NCBI RefSeq assembly: GCF_030936135.1
Contig: NC_082594.1
Span: 130,920,668-130,984,667, forward strand
From: Gavia stellata
Taxonomy: Eukaryota; Chordata; Aves; Gaviiformes; Gaviidae
Length of the DNA stretch: 64,000 bases
Direction: 5' to 3'
Below, piece after piece: positions 27,201 through 64,000 of this stretch. The translations under genes and the position numbers were made by a program. The first letter of the stretch is position 1. The number at the start of each line of letters is the position of its first letter. The notes under the pieces were generated by a model. It was not told the origin of the DNA, searched no databases, and worked only from the letters and a program-made list of their open reading frames with translations.

Positions 27201-28492
27201 AGACGTCTCTGAAGGAGATAGGGTATCACTGCAGCCCACAGTGAATGGTGTGTGGGAATGGACTGATGGGATGCAGAGTGTTGACATGCCCAGATGGGGT
27301 TGCTGGTCCTGGTCCCCCAAATCTTACCGGTATGAAAGATCCTGCATGAAGGCTGAAACGTCACCGTTCACTGGCAGAGTCATTGTAGTGCCCATGCCTT
27401 TAGAGGGTACCCCAGAGAGACCGTCCCCTTGAACCACTGTACGTTTAAGAGAAGCTTCAGAGAATAGCTTTTCCAGATAAATCTGCCAATGTCTGTTATA
27501 TAAGGCTGGTCTGGGGAGGCCTAATTTAAGAAAAATCCTGTGTCCAGAACATACAGAGTCGCAGGAGAGGCTGTCTGATATAGAACAGCGCTGCCATACA
27601 TCACTGACTGCTTTGTTCCTAGGATACATTTTGGGCAGATCACAAGCAACCACATGCTGGTGACAGTGATAGAAAATCTGAAGAAAACCACCATCTCCAG
27701 AGTCAGTGAGGCCCGGGTGAGTGTTGCAGCCTCCCTTTTTCCAGGGTCTGGAATAACAGGATGGGCCAATGTCTAGGAGCATGTGTTGTCTGGGGTGTCC
27801 AGTGGGAAAGCTGGTTGGGCGTCAGAGCCCATTTCACCTTCCTCCTGCGCAAACAGGCTGCATTTTCCATACGTTCTTCCTGATGTGAGACTACCCAGTG
27901 ATGATCCTGCGCTTGTGCTCCCTCCCTCATTTACTCTTGGTTTTCTTTGATGTATTTGGGCTTTGGCTTGCTAGTTTCCAAATATATAGGAGGTAAATAA
28001 ACTCTCTGTTTCTCTTGAGCTTTTCTGTGGGCTACTAACATCTCAACTAATGCAGACTGTGCATCTTCCCAGAGGCACCTTCAGGTGCCTGCCAGCAACT
28101 TGTCTTTCAGAAAGTACAGTGGATCTTAGCTGCTCTTAAGAGAGAACTGTGGGGAACAGAGTGCAGGACTGATTGTTCTCCTACTCAGATGAAGTTTACA
28201 TTTAAATAATGTTTCTTTAAACGTGTGGATTGTCTTCCTTTCATCATTTTTTAGTAGCGGGTGGCCAGTGCAGGACCCTCTTCCCCTAACAAGCTTGAGA
28301 TGTACCCAACAGTGTGGTGCTGGTCTGTCTCTACAGGATGTGCTGGGATTCAACATGGCGGGACTCCAGTACTTGAAGAGGGAGATTGAGGCCAAGGATG
28401 AGGTGACATTTTTTGCTGATGCTACTGACCGTTTTGAGGAGAAGAAGAGGAAGAGGAAGAAGAAAGAGAAGATGGTTCTTGCAGTGCTCTAG
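6091..28492 (+). CDS. WDR3: WDR3 (UTP12/DIP2 homologue), complete, 26 coding exons
   Basis: WDR3 is the vertebrate homologue of yeast Utp12/Dip2, a UTP-B subunit of the U3 snoRNP small-subunit processome. It acts in the nucleolus on early 18S pre-rRNA cleavage (established knowledge). I assembled 26 exons with GT-AG ends whose phases all agree: 2817 nt, 938 codons plus stop, against 943 residues recalled for human. The start ATG sits in an ideal Kozak context (GCCGCCATGG). Domains: WD repeats from about residue 20 to 225; an acidic loop (226-262); a second WD block up to about 710, with a lysine-rich insertion (310-335); an EREA helix region (710-790); the Utp12 C-terminal domain (about 795-890); and a basic tail, [10 protein letters not shown], as a likely nucleolar signal. 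The most similar stretches to human are exons 2, 3, 14 and 16-18. Nothing is truncated or frameshifted. Confidence 0.98.
6419..6632 (+). mobile_element. CR1 LINE 3' tail with internal T/GT expansion
   Basis: The fragment matches the CR1 3' end in sense orientation: a GTGGATGTGGCACTG block, then GGTTGGACTTGATGATCTTA, then CCAACCTTAGTGATTCTGTG. Between the blocks a GTT and poly-T run of about 90 bases has expanded. It lies in WDR3 intron 1. Confidence 0.88.
6930..7432 (+). mobile_element. CR1 LINE 3' fragment
   Basis: This second CR1 is in the same intron and orientation. It begins in the C-terminal part of the RT-carrying frame (CVQFW-like, then a [16 protein letters not shown]-like peptide) and ends in the canonical tail ATTCTGTGATTGTGTGATT. 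Frames are broken, so it is a fossil. Confidence 0.92.
7951..8160 (+). CDS. WDR3: WDR3 exon 2
   Basis: Residues 58-127 (70 codons, phase 0 at both ends). The acceptor ends AAAATTGCAG and the donor is GTGAGG. It encodes the blade [16 protein letters not shown], then [14 protein letters not shown]. Confidence 0.98.
8537..8655 (+). CDS. WDR3: WDR3 exon 3
   Basis: Residues 128 to about 167. It carries a WD signature, [20 protein letters not shown]. Ser is split AG|C into exon 4. Confidence 0.98.
10292..10370 (+). CDS. WDR3: WDR3 exon 4
   Basis: Residues about 167-193. It encodes [20 protein letters not shown] and VGHRTE. Donor GTAAAG. It follows the 1.6-kb intron 3, which holds nothing recognisable beyond AT-rich sequence. 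Confidence 0.98.
10717..10812 (+). CDS. WDR3: WDR3 exon 5
   Basis: Residues 194-225 (32 codons). It contains the blade [17 protein letters not shown]. Donor GTAAGA. Confidence 0.98.
11285..11395 (+). CDS. WDR3: WDR3 exon 6 (acidic linker)
   Basis: Residues 226-262. This is a Glu/Asp-rich, low-complexity linker between WD blocks, the fastest-changing part compared with human as I recall it. Donor GTAAGC. Confidence 0.96.
12422..12523 (+). CDS. WDR3: WDR3 exon 7
   Basis: Residues 263-296, containing [20 protein letters not shown]. The acceptor ends CCCTATAG and the donor is GTAAGT. Confidence 0.98.
12642..12739 (+). CDS. WDR3: WDR3 exon 8
   Basis: Residues 297 to about 329. It ends in a lysine-rich amphipathic stretch, [15 protein letters not shown]. 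Donor GTAAGC, with the Lys codon split AA|A. Confidence 0.97.
13677..13772 (+). CDS. WDR3: WDR3 exon 9
   Basis: Residues about 329-361, containing [19 protein letters not shown]. The acceptor ends ATTTCTAG, and phase fixes the start at 13677 rather than at the later AG at 13680. Confidence 0.96.
14041..14136 (-). mobile_element. CR1 LINE tail fragment
   Basis: An inverted CR1 3' end starts TCACAGAATTACAGAATCATT and contains GGTTGGAAAAGACCT. It lies in WDR3 intron 9 and ends only about 50 bases before the exon 10 acceptor. Confidence 0.9.
14183..14413 (+). CDS. WDR3: WDR3 exon 10
   Basis: Residues about 361-438, the longest internal exon (231 nt). It encodes [20 protein letters not shown], then [16 protein letters not shown] and the WD end VKIWNR. 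Confidence 0.98.
15240..15333 (+). CDS. WDR3: WDR3 exon 11
   Basis: Residues about 438-469, containing [20 protein letters not shown]. Donor GTAAAT. Confidence 0.98.
15702..15803 (+). CDS. WDR3: WDR3 exon 12
   Basis: Residues 470-503, containing [20 protein letters not shown] and the histidine-aspartate pair NAHDGAVWS of a WD blade. The 2.46-kb intron 12 follows. Confidence 0.98.
15804..18263 (+). other. WDR3: WDR3 intron 12
   Basis: The largest WDR3 intron (2460 nt). It contains the CR1 tail at 16154-16258. The rest is AT-rich with poly-T runs and no supported exon or RNA gene. Confidence 0.85.
16154..16258 (-). mobile_element. CR1 LINE tail fragment
   Basis: An inverted CR1 3' end containing AGGTTGGAAAAGACCTGTAA and CCAACACCACCATGCCCACT, in WDR3 intron 12. 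Confidence 0.92.
18264..18349 (+). CDS. WDR3: WDR3 exon 13
   Basis: Residues 504 to about 532, containing [20 protein letters not shown]. Donor GTGAGA. Human has WDFELVK where this has WEFELVK. Confidence 0.98.
18804..18939 (+). CDS. WDR3: WDR3 exon 14
   Basis: Residues about 532-577, containing [20 protein letters not shown] and [12 protein letters not shown], almost the same as human. The donor GTGTGT is unusual but phase-correct. Confidence 0.98.
19655..19711 (+). CDS. WDR3: WDR3 exon 15
   Basis: Residues 578-596 (19 codons), encoding [19 protein letters not shown]. Donor GTAAGT. Confidence 0.98.
20412..20512 (+). CDS. WDR3: WDR3 exon 16
   Basis: Residues 597 to about 630, containing [20 protein letters not shown]. 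The Ser codon is split AG|T. Donor GTCAGT. Confidence 0.98.
20653..20764 (+). CDS. WDR3: WDR3 exon 17
   Basis: Residues about 630-667, containing [20 protein letters not shown]. The short 140-bp intron 16 precedes it. Confidence 0.98.
20873..21007 (+). CDS. WDR3: WDR3 exon 18
   Basis: Residues 668-712, the final WD blade, containing [19 protein letters not shown]. Donor GTGAGA. Intron 18 (21008-22591) holds a CR1 fragment. Confidence 0.98.
21560..21900 (-). mobile_element. Old CR1 LINE fragment
   Basis: An inverted, diverged CR1 in WDR3 intron 18. Recognisable blocks are TCTAGTCCAACCCCTTGCTC, CACCTGTTCCAGTGCTGAAC and CAGAGGAGTCTGGCTCTGTC. It is more diverged than the intron 1 copies. Confidence 0.75.
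22592..22642 (+). CDS. WDR3: WDR3 exon 19
   Basis: Residues 713-729 (17 codons), [17 protein letters not shown], a charged helix after the propellers. Donor GTGAGT. Confidence 0.96.
23306..23371 (+). CDS. WDR3: WDR3 exon 20
   Basis: Residues 730-751. A variable Gly/Glu stretch leads into KKTIETIKA. The acceptor ends TTTTGTAG. Confidence 0.96.
24218..24310 (+). CDS. WDR3: WDR3 exon 21
   Basis: Residues 752-782, helical, containing [17 protein letters not shown] and [11 protein letters not shown]. Confidence 0.98.
24873..24920 (+). CDS. WDR3: WDR3 exon 22
   Basis: Residues 783-798 (16 codons), [16 protein letters not shown], leading into the Utp12 domain. Donor GTAAGT. Confidence 0.97.
24921..26193 (+). 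other. WDR3: WDR3 intron 22
   Basis: A 1.27-kb intron. Apart from the possible SINE relic at 25490-25640, nothing is recognisable. No snoRNA C/D-box pair was found. Confidence 0.8.
25490..25640 (-). mobile_element. Possible tRNA-derived SINE relic
   Basis: On the minus strand the segment has an A-box-like CTAGTGCTTGGGCATTC and, about 35 bases on, a B-box-like GGTTCAAATCC (plus-strand GGATTTGAACC at 25562-25572). The spacing and order match a tRNA-derived SINE head, close to an amniote repeat type I recall. It does not fold as a full tRNA and the 3' body is not recognised. It lies in WDR3 intron 22. Confidence 0.5.
26194..26237 (+). CDS. WDR3: WDR3 exon 23
   Basis: Residues 799 to about 813, [14 protein letters not shown]. 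This small 44-nt exon has Ser split AG|T. Confidence 0.96.
26700..26828 (+). CDS. WDR3: WDR3 exon 24 (Utp12 domain)
   Basis: Residues about 813-856. It is the core of the Utp12 domain, [20 protein letters not shown], followed by alternating hydrophobic helices. Confidence 0.98.
27623..27716 (+). CDS. WDR3: WDR3 exon 25
   Basis: Residues about 856-887, containing [20 protein letters not shown]. It completes the Utp12 domain. Donor GTGAGT. Confidence 0.98.
28337..28492 (+). CDS. WDR3: WDR3 exon 26 (stop codon)
   Basis: Residues 888-938 plus TAG at 28490-28492. It starts [20 protein letters not shown] and ends in a run of Lys/Arg followed by MVLAVL. Confidence 0.98.
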   Translation, partial: DVLGFNMAGLQYLKREIEAKDEVTFFADATDRFEEKKRKRKKKEKMVLAVL

Positions 28493-29180
28493 CATCTGCT
28501 GTGCAAGACCCATAGCACCTGGATGGGGTCATGTAACCTCAGTGCTGGCCATGGAAGTGTTCTTGTGGCTGAACGTCTGTGATGATGTCCAGTGACTGGG
28601 ACAAAGCCTGTCCTCTCCCCATGTGGTATAACCCAGCATATAGCCCCAACTCAGAATGGTTGTCTCCGAGATGAACTCTGTAGTCTGCTGCAAATGTATG
28701 CATTTGAACTATTTCTGAGGTGGCTGTCAAAGGTTTATGCTTTTCCTCCAGCGGAATGCCTGTTAGAAATTGAGTTGAATTCTCCTGCGGAAGAGGTCAG
28801 CTCATTCGGACAGTGTTTTAACTGAATGGAGTGAATTCAGCATGTGGACTGCTCACGGGACCATCCAGGGAAGGCATCTGACAAGATTTCACAGTTTTGA
28901 TACTTGGTGGTTTGTGGCAGTGCTTAGAGCCTCTGGGCAAAGCTGCGTGACTTCTGCCAAAGGGTGAGAACTTGGTCTACAGCCACTCGCTTTTTAGCGG
29001 GACAGGGAAAAACATGGCTGCACTCTGCTAAAGGCATATTTATATATGCTTTATGAGACAACTTTGTTCATGGAGGTTTGTCCTGATATTTCTCTAGTAA
29101 AGCCTCAGCTGCCTTGCCCTGTGTGTCGGTTCTCAAAGGATTTTTTTCCAGAGAATAAAATCTGCGGGAGCAAATGAAAG
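28493..29180 (+). other. WDR3: WDR3 3' UTR
   Basis: Non-coding sequence from the stop codon to just past the AATAAA at 29154. The 3' end is inferred. Confidence 0.7.
29154..29159 (+). terminator. WDR3: WDR3 polyadenylation signal AATAAA
   Basis: This is the first canonical AATAAA after the WDR3 stop. It is followed about 40-50 bases on by a GT-rich stretch (29196-29206) suited to the downstream element. Confidence 0.7.
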
Positions 29181-32100
29181 GGCTGCCATCCAGGATTGTG
29201 GTGTTCCATAGAGTTGGCAGACTCAGCATAAGAAGTGTGGGTTGTTTGCATTGTACTTGCTCCAGTTTTTAGAAATTGCACTGAATTGTTGCAATGTTGT
29301 ACTTGTCCTATAGCAGATAAAATGATTTATTTTCACAGTGGGGGCAGTGGGGCAGGATAAAGTGAGCGAGTCTCTGCTGCTGTTGCTAAGTTACTAGTTT
29401 GTAGTACATGCTGTCTTTTTTACCAGTAATTACAGGTTTGGTGGATGTGGTGGGGGCTGCTTCTGGGTACTTTGCTGACTGTTGGACTTACAGGTCTGAC
29501 CAGGTACTCAAAGCTGGACTTCTAACTTGAGCTTCATACGGGTTTATAATTGCATCCCAGTTGTTACTGACTATGGTCTCTGACTTAGGTTCTCTATTAC
29601 TAGCAGTTATGCACAAGGCAAACAGTTCAGTTTGTTAATCTTTAGCAGCACCTCAGGTATAATAACCACACCTCTGTTGTTAGTAAATAACTTTGTCAGG
29701 AGGCTGATGGTTCACTTGCTTCTTCAGTCTGGGTAATTTACAGCAGCACTTCATGCTCCAATTCCAGGAGATGGGTCTCAGACTCTTTATGGAAATAGCA
29801 GTCTTCATACAGCTCTGCCAGTTGTTTCTGGGTGCTTCTGTAATTTGATTATTTGTTCAGATGCGGATGAAACTTGTGAACAAACAGCTCCACTCAAACA
29901 TATCTCTGTCCTATCCTGTCCTACTCCATCTTGCTCTGTCCTGTTCCATCTTACTCTATTGTATTCCTTTACTCCTCCCAAAGGAGACCCTCATAAGAGG
30001 GATTACTGCAATGGGAGGGAGAGGAGGCACTGTAGGATGACAAACTGTGTTGTTAACTTCAGTTGACATGTTGTATCCATGTCAGCTGCTGCTGAAACGG
30101 GCTGGCCTGCTGGGAAAATAATGAAAGAAAAGTGTTACAAACGGAGGGGTGGCTTCTGACACCACAGTGCATCTTCAGGAGTGGTGACTGAGGAGAGAGA
30201 TACCAAAACCAGGTACCACAAGGGGAAGGCTGACTCTTGTGCCTCCATGTGATGTGCTTTATTTACCTTAATGCCAGGGAGATAAATATTATGGAACCTA
30301 AATAATGAGCTGCTGTTTGATGATCCTCTGGGAGGCCTGGGAGAAAAGCCATGGCCACAGGTGCACATGAACTCAGGGACCGATGACAAAGGATGTAGAC
30401 GGTGGTGTAGAAGAGTGACTTGGGATGCAGAGTCATCTCATGATGATGACGGGTGCTTCCTTTGATCAAAGTTGCAGGAGGTGGAATTCCTTCACCTTTG
30501 TCCCTGTTTGCTGTCACTGGGATTTGGGAAAAATCCTTGGAAGAAAAGGTCTTTGAGGTGGTGGAAAGTGGTTGTCCTCTCTCCATAGGTTCCGACACAG
30601 GCTTCCCCACTGAGCTTCCCCTCTGGTTCTCTGATTTGTATTGCTTGTCACCAGTCTGTACCGGCAGTAGTGGCTTGCCTCAGTGCTCAGAATGCACTGC
30701 CAAGGGGACTGATGTAGGACTGTTGGCTGTGTTTACAGAAAACTGAAAAGAATCAGGGCAGAAATCGGCACGGTCAGTAGCAAAATCATTGGTGCTAGAG
30801 AATCCTAGATCAAGTTTGGCACTGCTGCTTTCGTTTTTTTCCCATCTGTGGGTAGGGCTTAAACAACATCCACAGCTGGGTGTATCTGTTTCAGCATCTT
30901 CCTGAGCTGGCTTTCAGGTCAAATCTGACTCAAAGAGCTCATGGACAAATAGTCATCTCTGGTGGGGCAGTGGAAAACTCCCAATATATGTCTTACTTAA
31001 TAGTGTGGATGGGAGAGTCCAAAACTGGCATTGACACTGGTGAAAGCCACTATTTAATCCCCAATCATGGGATTCTCAGTCACTGTGAAGTGTTGAGAGA
31101 ACAAGTCATCTGCACGTATCAAGGAAAATTCCCCATCTCTCAGGATGTCACATGCTGGAAAAAGGATGAAGCACAGGAAAGCAAAGCACGGGAAAACACC
31201 TCATTGGAAATAAACTCATAAAAAGAAAGCAGAACTGCACTGGGATATACAAACGTGGTGTCTCACAAAGAGACTGAGATGTTTCTTTTAGTCACTACTG
31301 TGTAAGTAGGAACAAAGGGGGGGAAAAGGCCATTGCTAAGCGGCTCAGTCTTCCACTATTAAGGCAGATGTGCAGATGAGCATTTGAAGACGATCATGTC
31401 TGATCGTGAACAAGAGGATATAAGGAGAATCCCTCTCTCTGAAGTGTAACTTTGTGTACTCATGATCCCCATCTGGTGTCTGCAGCTAATTAAAGGTAGG
31501 TGAACAGACAGAAAGTTAAGCCTATGATTGTGAAAGCAAACAGAAACTTAGCAATTGGAACAGAGCAGATCACCGGCTCTTTCTTGAAGAATCACAGTTG
31601 ACTTCAGTGAAACCTGGTGCATGCTCAGTACTTAAAGATTTCAGGTGCCTCAGCACAGGTTATAGAAACCTAACCCCTTTTAAAAACAAAATAAACCTAT
31701 CAGGAACCATTCAGCACTCTTCTGCAGTGCAGAGTATCAAACATTGGGGTTCAAATACAGTAATCTTTCCACTGTTTGCATTTCAGATAGCCATGTCAGG
31801 AGGCTGTGTAACGTTTGGACCACCTTTCCCATTAATAAGAGACAGACAAAATATTTATTCATGTTAATCTGATTAAATAAATGAAAAAGTCTACATTGGG
31901 ATGTTTCCATAACGTTAGACTAGAATTCGGATATTGCAGTATTGCTGATCTTCATGTTATTCTTCTAGGGCTCTGACCTGTAGTGAAAGAGGAGAGAAAA
32001 TTAACATGAAAGGAAAGAAAAAAAAACAAACCCCAACTCTACCTTTGCACAGTTGTTGAAGCAAACCCAGTAATTATGTCCAGATTCTTTGCAAGTGTTG

Positions 32101-35100
32101 TGCAGGCACTGTGATTGCTATGGACTGGTTTCAGTAGAACTGGCCTCTACTCTTGCTGTTGGAAGGGAACAACATGAGAAAGGGTTCTCACATGGGCTTC
32201 AACTAGATCAAGAGTTTGCTTTTATTTCACAAATTGAGTGGCATAAAAATAATGACCATGAGTTTAGGATGGGCAGTCTACTTAGGAATACTGAAGGCTT
32301 TCACGGCAGCTTCCTATGCAGTATTTGAGTATATTAAGAGGATCTTTGTGAAATGTTTTAAATATAAATGAGATATGACTAAGTTCGGTCAGATGACGCT
32401 TCATCAGTGATTTTTGCTTGTTGGTCTCTATTAGGAGGTGTGGCAAATTTGTGATCAAGTCTAATATTGCAGGGAAGTTTCTCGGTCTCAATGGAGAGAA
32501 TCACTGGCTCTGGTGATAACCACCTGGGAAAGCTGATACGAACTTAAAATGTTGTTACAGTGCCTCTGCAAAGACTTAACTATTTCTGTTCTGGATGGTT
32601 GAACAAGACTATTTAACCAAAACAGGACTTAACCTAGGAGTGTCAGTGTTTTATATCTTGCGAGACTAAACCAACCAGTCCAGAGTTCCTTGACATGTTT
32701 GAGATGGATATGGTTTTGAGTCCAAGAGATTTTCTGGGGAGGAATGTTCAAAGAGGCATTTGGTACAGTTGCATGGGTCGCATGGGGTAGTTGTAGCAAG
32801 CTTCAGTAGGAATTATCAATCAATTCACAAAAAGACTTTGTCAGAACAGAAGGGAGATTGGGCTACGGTGATGGCAACTATGATTAGGTGGATTAACCAT
32901 GTGGGAGGAGAATACCACATAGTTGATTTCTCTCCACTTGGAGCTTTTAATGGGAGACGACACTGATCAGGATTTCTGTTGGGACTGTTGGGACAGGGGG
33001 GTGTCTCACTGAAATGTGAACTGCCTGGGTGAGTACTTCTCTTCCATTTCAACACAAAGTGAGAGAAGTTTGTCTAAATTGCTTTCACTGATGAGCCTCA
33101 GGTTGTAAGCTCCTAAGGTGGAGGGCATTAAAATTTGCTGTTCTTCTAGACCACATTACTCTGGGGGTAAAATTCCACTCTGGAAAAGGTAAGAAGATAT
33201 TTAAATGGGGAGGAAAAAAAAAAAAAGCCATGTTTGATGTACTCTGGGCAGTCCTAGAGCAGATGCAGCAGTCAGAGGTGCATGTCTCTCTGCAAAGTTT
33301 CTTTTGAGAACTGACTGATGTGGTTGCTTTTCTTTTTCTCCAGAGGAGAGGAAATGAGATACAGCTGGGATTTCTTTATTGACTTGTTAGATAACATGGC
33401 AGACTTACAGATGTTAAAGTTGAAAGCAAAAGATGATGTCAGTGTTACACATATGAGGCAAATGGGGACTCCTGAGCAGAGGAGAGAAGAAACATCCATA
33501 GGGTTCCTGTTTATGAACTGTCACCATCGATTGTATTGTAGAGCACCTGAGCTGATACGGGTAAGATGAAACACCAGCCTAACGTTAAACATGTTGGCTG
33601 GTGGTTTAAGGAGAAATTCCCAACAAGGCTTTCTTGTTGCCAGGGAAGACTTACCCATTCTCTGCATAGTCTGATTCTCTAAGGTTACAGAAATGTGCTG
33701 TATGAAACAGTGTGTGCAGAGAGTTGTGTGTGCTTGAACTTGGCATGTGAAGGTTCCCCTGTCTATCTGTAAGACTCCTGTCCCTTATTAGACTTGCCGT
33801 CAGCCTCAAAGGGTCAGCAGTAAGACTTGGCTTTAGAAAGTGAAGAGTGTTAAAGAGAGGCTGATTTATTAGGGCTTAACTGCAATAAATCCAGTTTCCT
33901 GCTGCCAGGAGGCTCAATGACTTGTTTAATGTGGAGACGGTTAAGTGAAGGCTTGGGGACAGGACTGGGGAGGCTCTGCTGTGAGTGCCTCCACTGAGCT
34001 GAGCAGTTGTAGTAATTGGTAAATCTCTTGCAGCGAGTCCTTTGGTTCATGTCATCCACTGCTTCCCTTTTCTTGTCTCAGGTCATCATGTCTGCGTGCA
34101 TGACAGCTTTGCTGTCGGGTGCATGGGGTTTGTTGACGTGGAACAGAAGCCAAGAGGAGGTAAAACAACTGTATTTTAATTTATGGCGGTATCACTGCAT
34201 CCAGTACTTACATTAACTAGAAAGCTTTCGGGGTAGTGTAATCCGGAACCACGGCTTGGGGCTTGTAGGAACTGCCCGGACTGTTGCTGCCATCCCACCC
34301 TGGGGGTATCCTTGTGGGCGGCACTCATAAATGTCATCAGTTAACACAGGTGGAATATCATGTTAAGGATCTACCCATTTCTGTACATTTATGGAACTAA
34401 AATAATGTGTGTGGAGGCTGGAATGAATTCTGGAAATAAGGCTGTAAAACAGCTTGAATCTGGACTACTGCCCTCAGCTCAAAGATTAAAGACCAGGTGA
34501 AATATTGGGGAAGGGCACGTGTTTTGGAGGCTGGTCTGCAACTGTGTGTCTGAGGACCAGTGGGAACAGGGCAGGAACTGGTTTTGCTGGTATGCCACCA
34601 GTCCTGTCTAGCTCAGCTCCGCAATAACAGGCATGAAAGACTTCTTTGGGTCACTATGAAGTAAATTTGGCGAGTTTCAGTGTCACTTCCAGAGCATATA
34701 AAGCCTCAATGGAGTTGCTGTTAGATAGTACTCTGGTCAGTCTCCGAGGACCCTGAAGTTCTCCTTTCTTTGGTAAGGGTGGCCCTTACCAGGATTGGAG
34801 TTTCTGGCATGTTTGGATGCATCTTGCCTTGCTCTTTCTTTTATAGGTTTTCAGAATACCTCTTCTCCCAGGCTTTTAAGTGTAAATTTTAATAAAAATC
34901 AAACAGAACTTCACTCTTTCTTCTGAACTTGCCCTTAAAAAATGAGCCTGTAATTTTATCTAAAAAATAATTATAGTTTCTAGAGCACAAGGGAAGGAGA
35001 AACAACAGTTCCTGACTTTGCTGTTTTCTTCTACTCTACCTCTGTCCTCAATTAAACAACTGAGAAGCCCACTGAACCCCCACTGGGCTGATTTCGGACA

Positions 35101-35270
35101 GCTCTCATGCACTTCTGTGCTTGCATCTCTGCTGACACAGGGATTCTCTCATTTGTCTGTTTAGTATCCAGGGTGATACATGATTTTGTTGGTGATGAGG
35201 CTGTACCATCAGAGGTTACCATAGGTTCAAAAATGTTATAAAGGATTTTCCATTGGGGGTGGTGGGAAAG
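29180..35270. other. WDR3-SPAG17 convergent intergenic region, no supported gene
   Basis: About 6 kb between the convergent 3' ends of WDR3 and SPAG17. Open frames of up to 115 codons exist (for example plus strand 30880-31221), but none resembles a known protein or has exon-like boundaries with homology. A pyrimidine-rich imperfect repeat lies at 29900-29990. No CR1 was recognised. Confidence 0.7.
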
Positions 35271-35287
35271 AGTTCCTGTTAGTTTCA

Positions 35288-35293
35288 TTTATT
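35288..35293 (-). terminator. SPAG17: Candidate SPAG17 polyadenylation signal
   Basis: AATAAA on the minus strand (plus-strand TTTATT), about 118 bases downstream of the stop at 35411. It is the first such signal after the stop. Confidence 0.55.
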
Positions 35294-35410
35294 TTTTAAA
35301 AGCCACATCTTTCTGAGCTTACCATTCTTCCTTTCCCCACTTTTCAAAACCTTGTTACTCTGGTGTAAATTGCTTTTGGTGTCAGAATCTTAAATTGTTC
35401 ATTTGCTACC

Positions 35411-64000
<28,590 letters not shown>

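Noticed and set aside
6262-28336. Intronic snoRNAs in WDR3, as in many ribosome-biogenesis genes
   Set aside because: I looked for box C (RTGATGA) and box D (CTGA) pairs with flanking complementarity. Candidates near 25527 and 26580 lack a proper partner box.
30263-30610. A 115-codon minus-strand open frame
   Set aside because: Composition is not protein-like, and it shows no homology to the missing SPAG17 C-terminus or to anything else I know.
30880-31221. A 113-codon plus-strand open frame in the intergenic region
   Set aside because: No recognisable family and no promoter or splice context. Length is within chance for 6 kb of sequence.

Overview
The window is vertebrate nuclear DNA, almost certainly from a bird. 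Genes are split by GT-AG introns, the dispersed repeats are mostly CR1 LINE fragments with the ATTCTATG-type tail, and one long terminal repeat is of an avian ERV type. The species cannot be fixed from the sequence alone. The gene order GDAP2 (minus) - WDR3 (plus) - SPAG17 (minus) is the order I recall at human 1p12, so this is a conserved amniote locus.

Layout. Positions 1-5760 carry the 5' end of GDAP2 on the minus strand: a non-coding first exon ending at 5759, exon 2 with the start codon at 4085, and exon 3, which opens the macro domain. The rest of GDAP2 lies to the left of the window. A CpG island (about 5440-6330) with ETS sites, GC boxes and a CACGTG E-box separates GDAP2 from WDR3 and looks like a shared divergent promoter. 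WDR3 is complete on the plus strand: 26 coding exons from 6091 to 28492 join in frame to 938 codons plus stop. A polyadenylation signal follows at 29154.

From about 29.2 to 35.3 kb there is no gene I can support. The 3' part of SPAG17 fills 35.3-63.3 kb on the minus strand. Sixteen exons are placed by homology, splice sites and reading phase. One more is required by phase but not found, and one further candidate is uncertain. SPAG17 continues past the right edge.

Repeats are at least nine CR1 fragments, one ERV-type solo LTR just upstream of a SPAG17 splice acceptor, a relic that looks like a tRNA-derived SINE in WDR3 intron 22, several poly-G and GA-rich runs, and an AT-rich microsatellite of about 470 bp.

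The three genes do not form one pathway. WDR3 serves nucleolar 18S rRNA maturation, SPAG17 is a central-pair protein of motile cilia, and GDAP2 is a macro/CRAL-TRIO protein. I found no convincing undescribed system. The interesting points are how mobile elements sit against the exons, the shared promoter, and the unresolved parts of the SPAG17 model.
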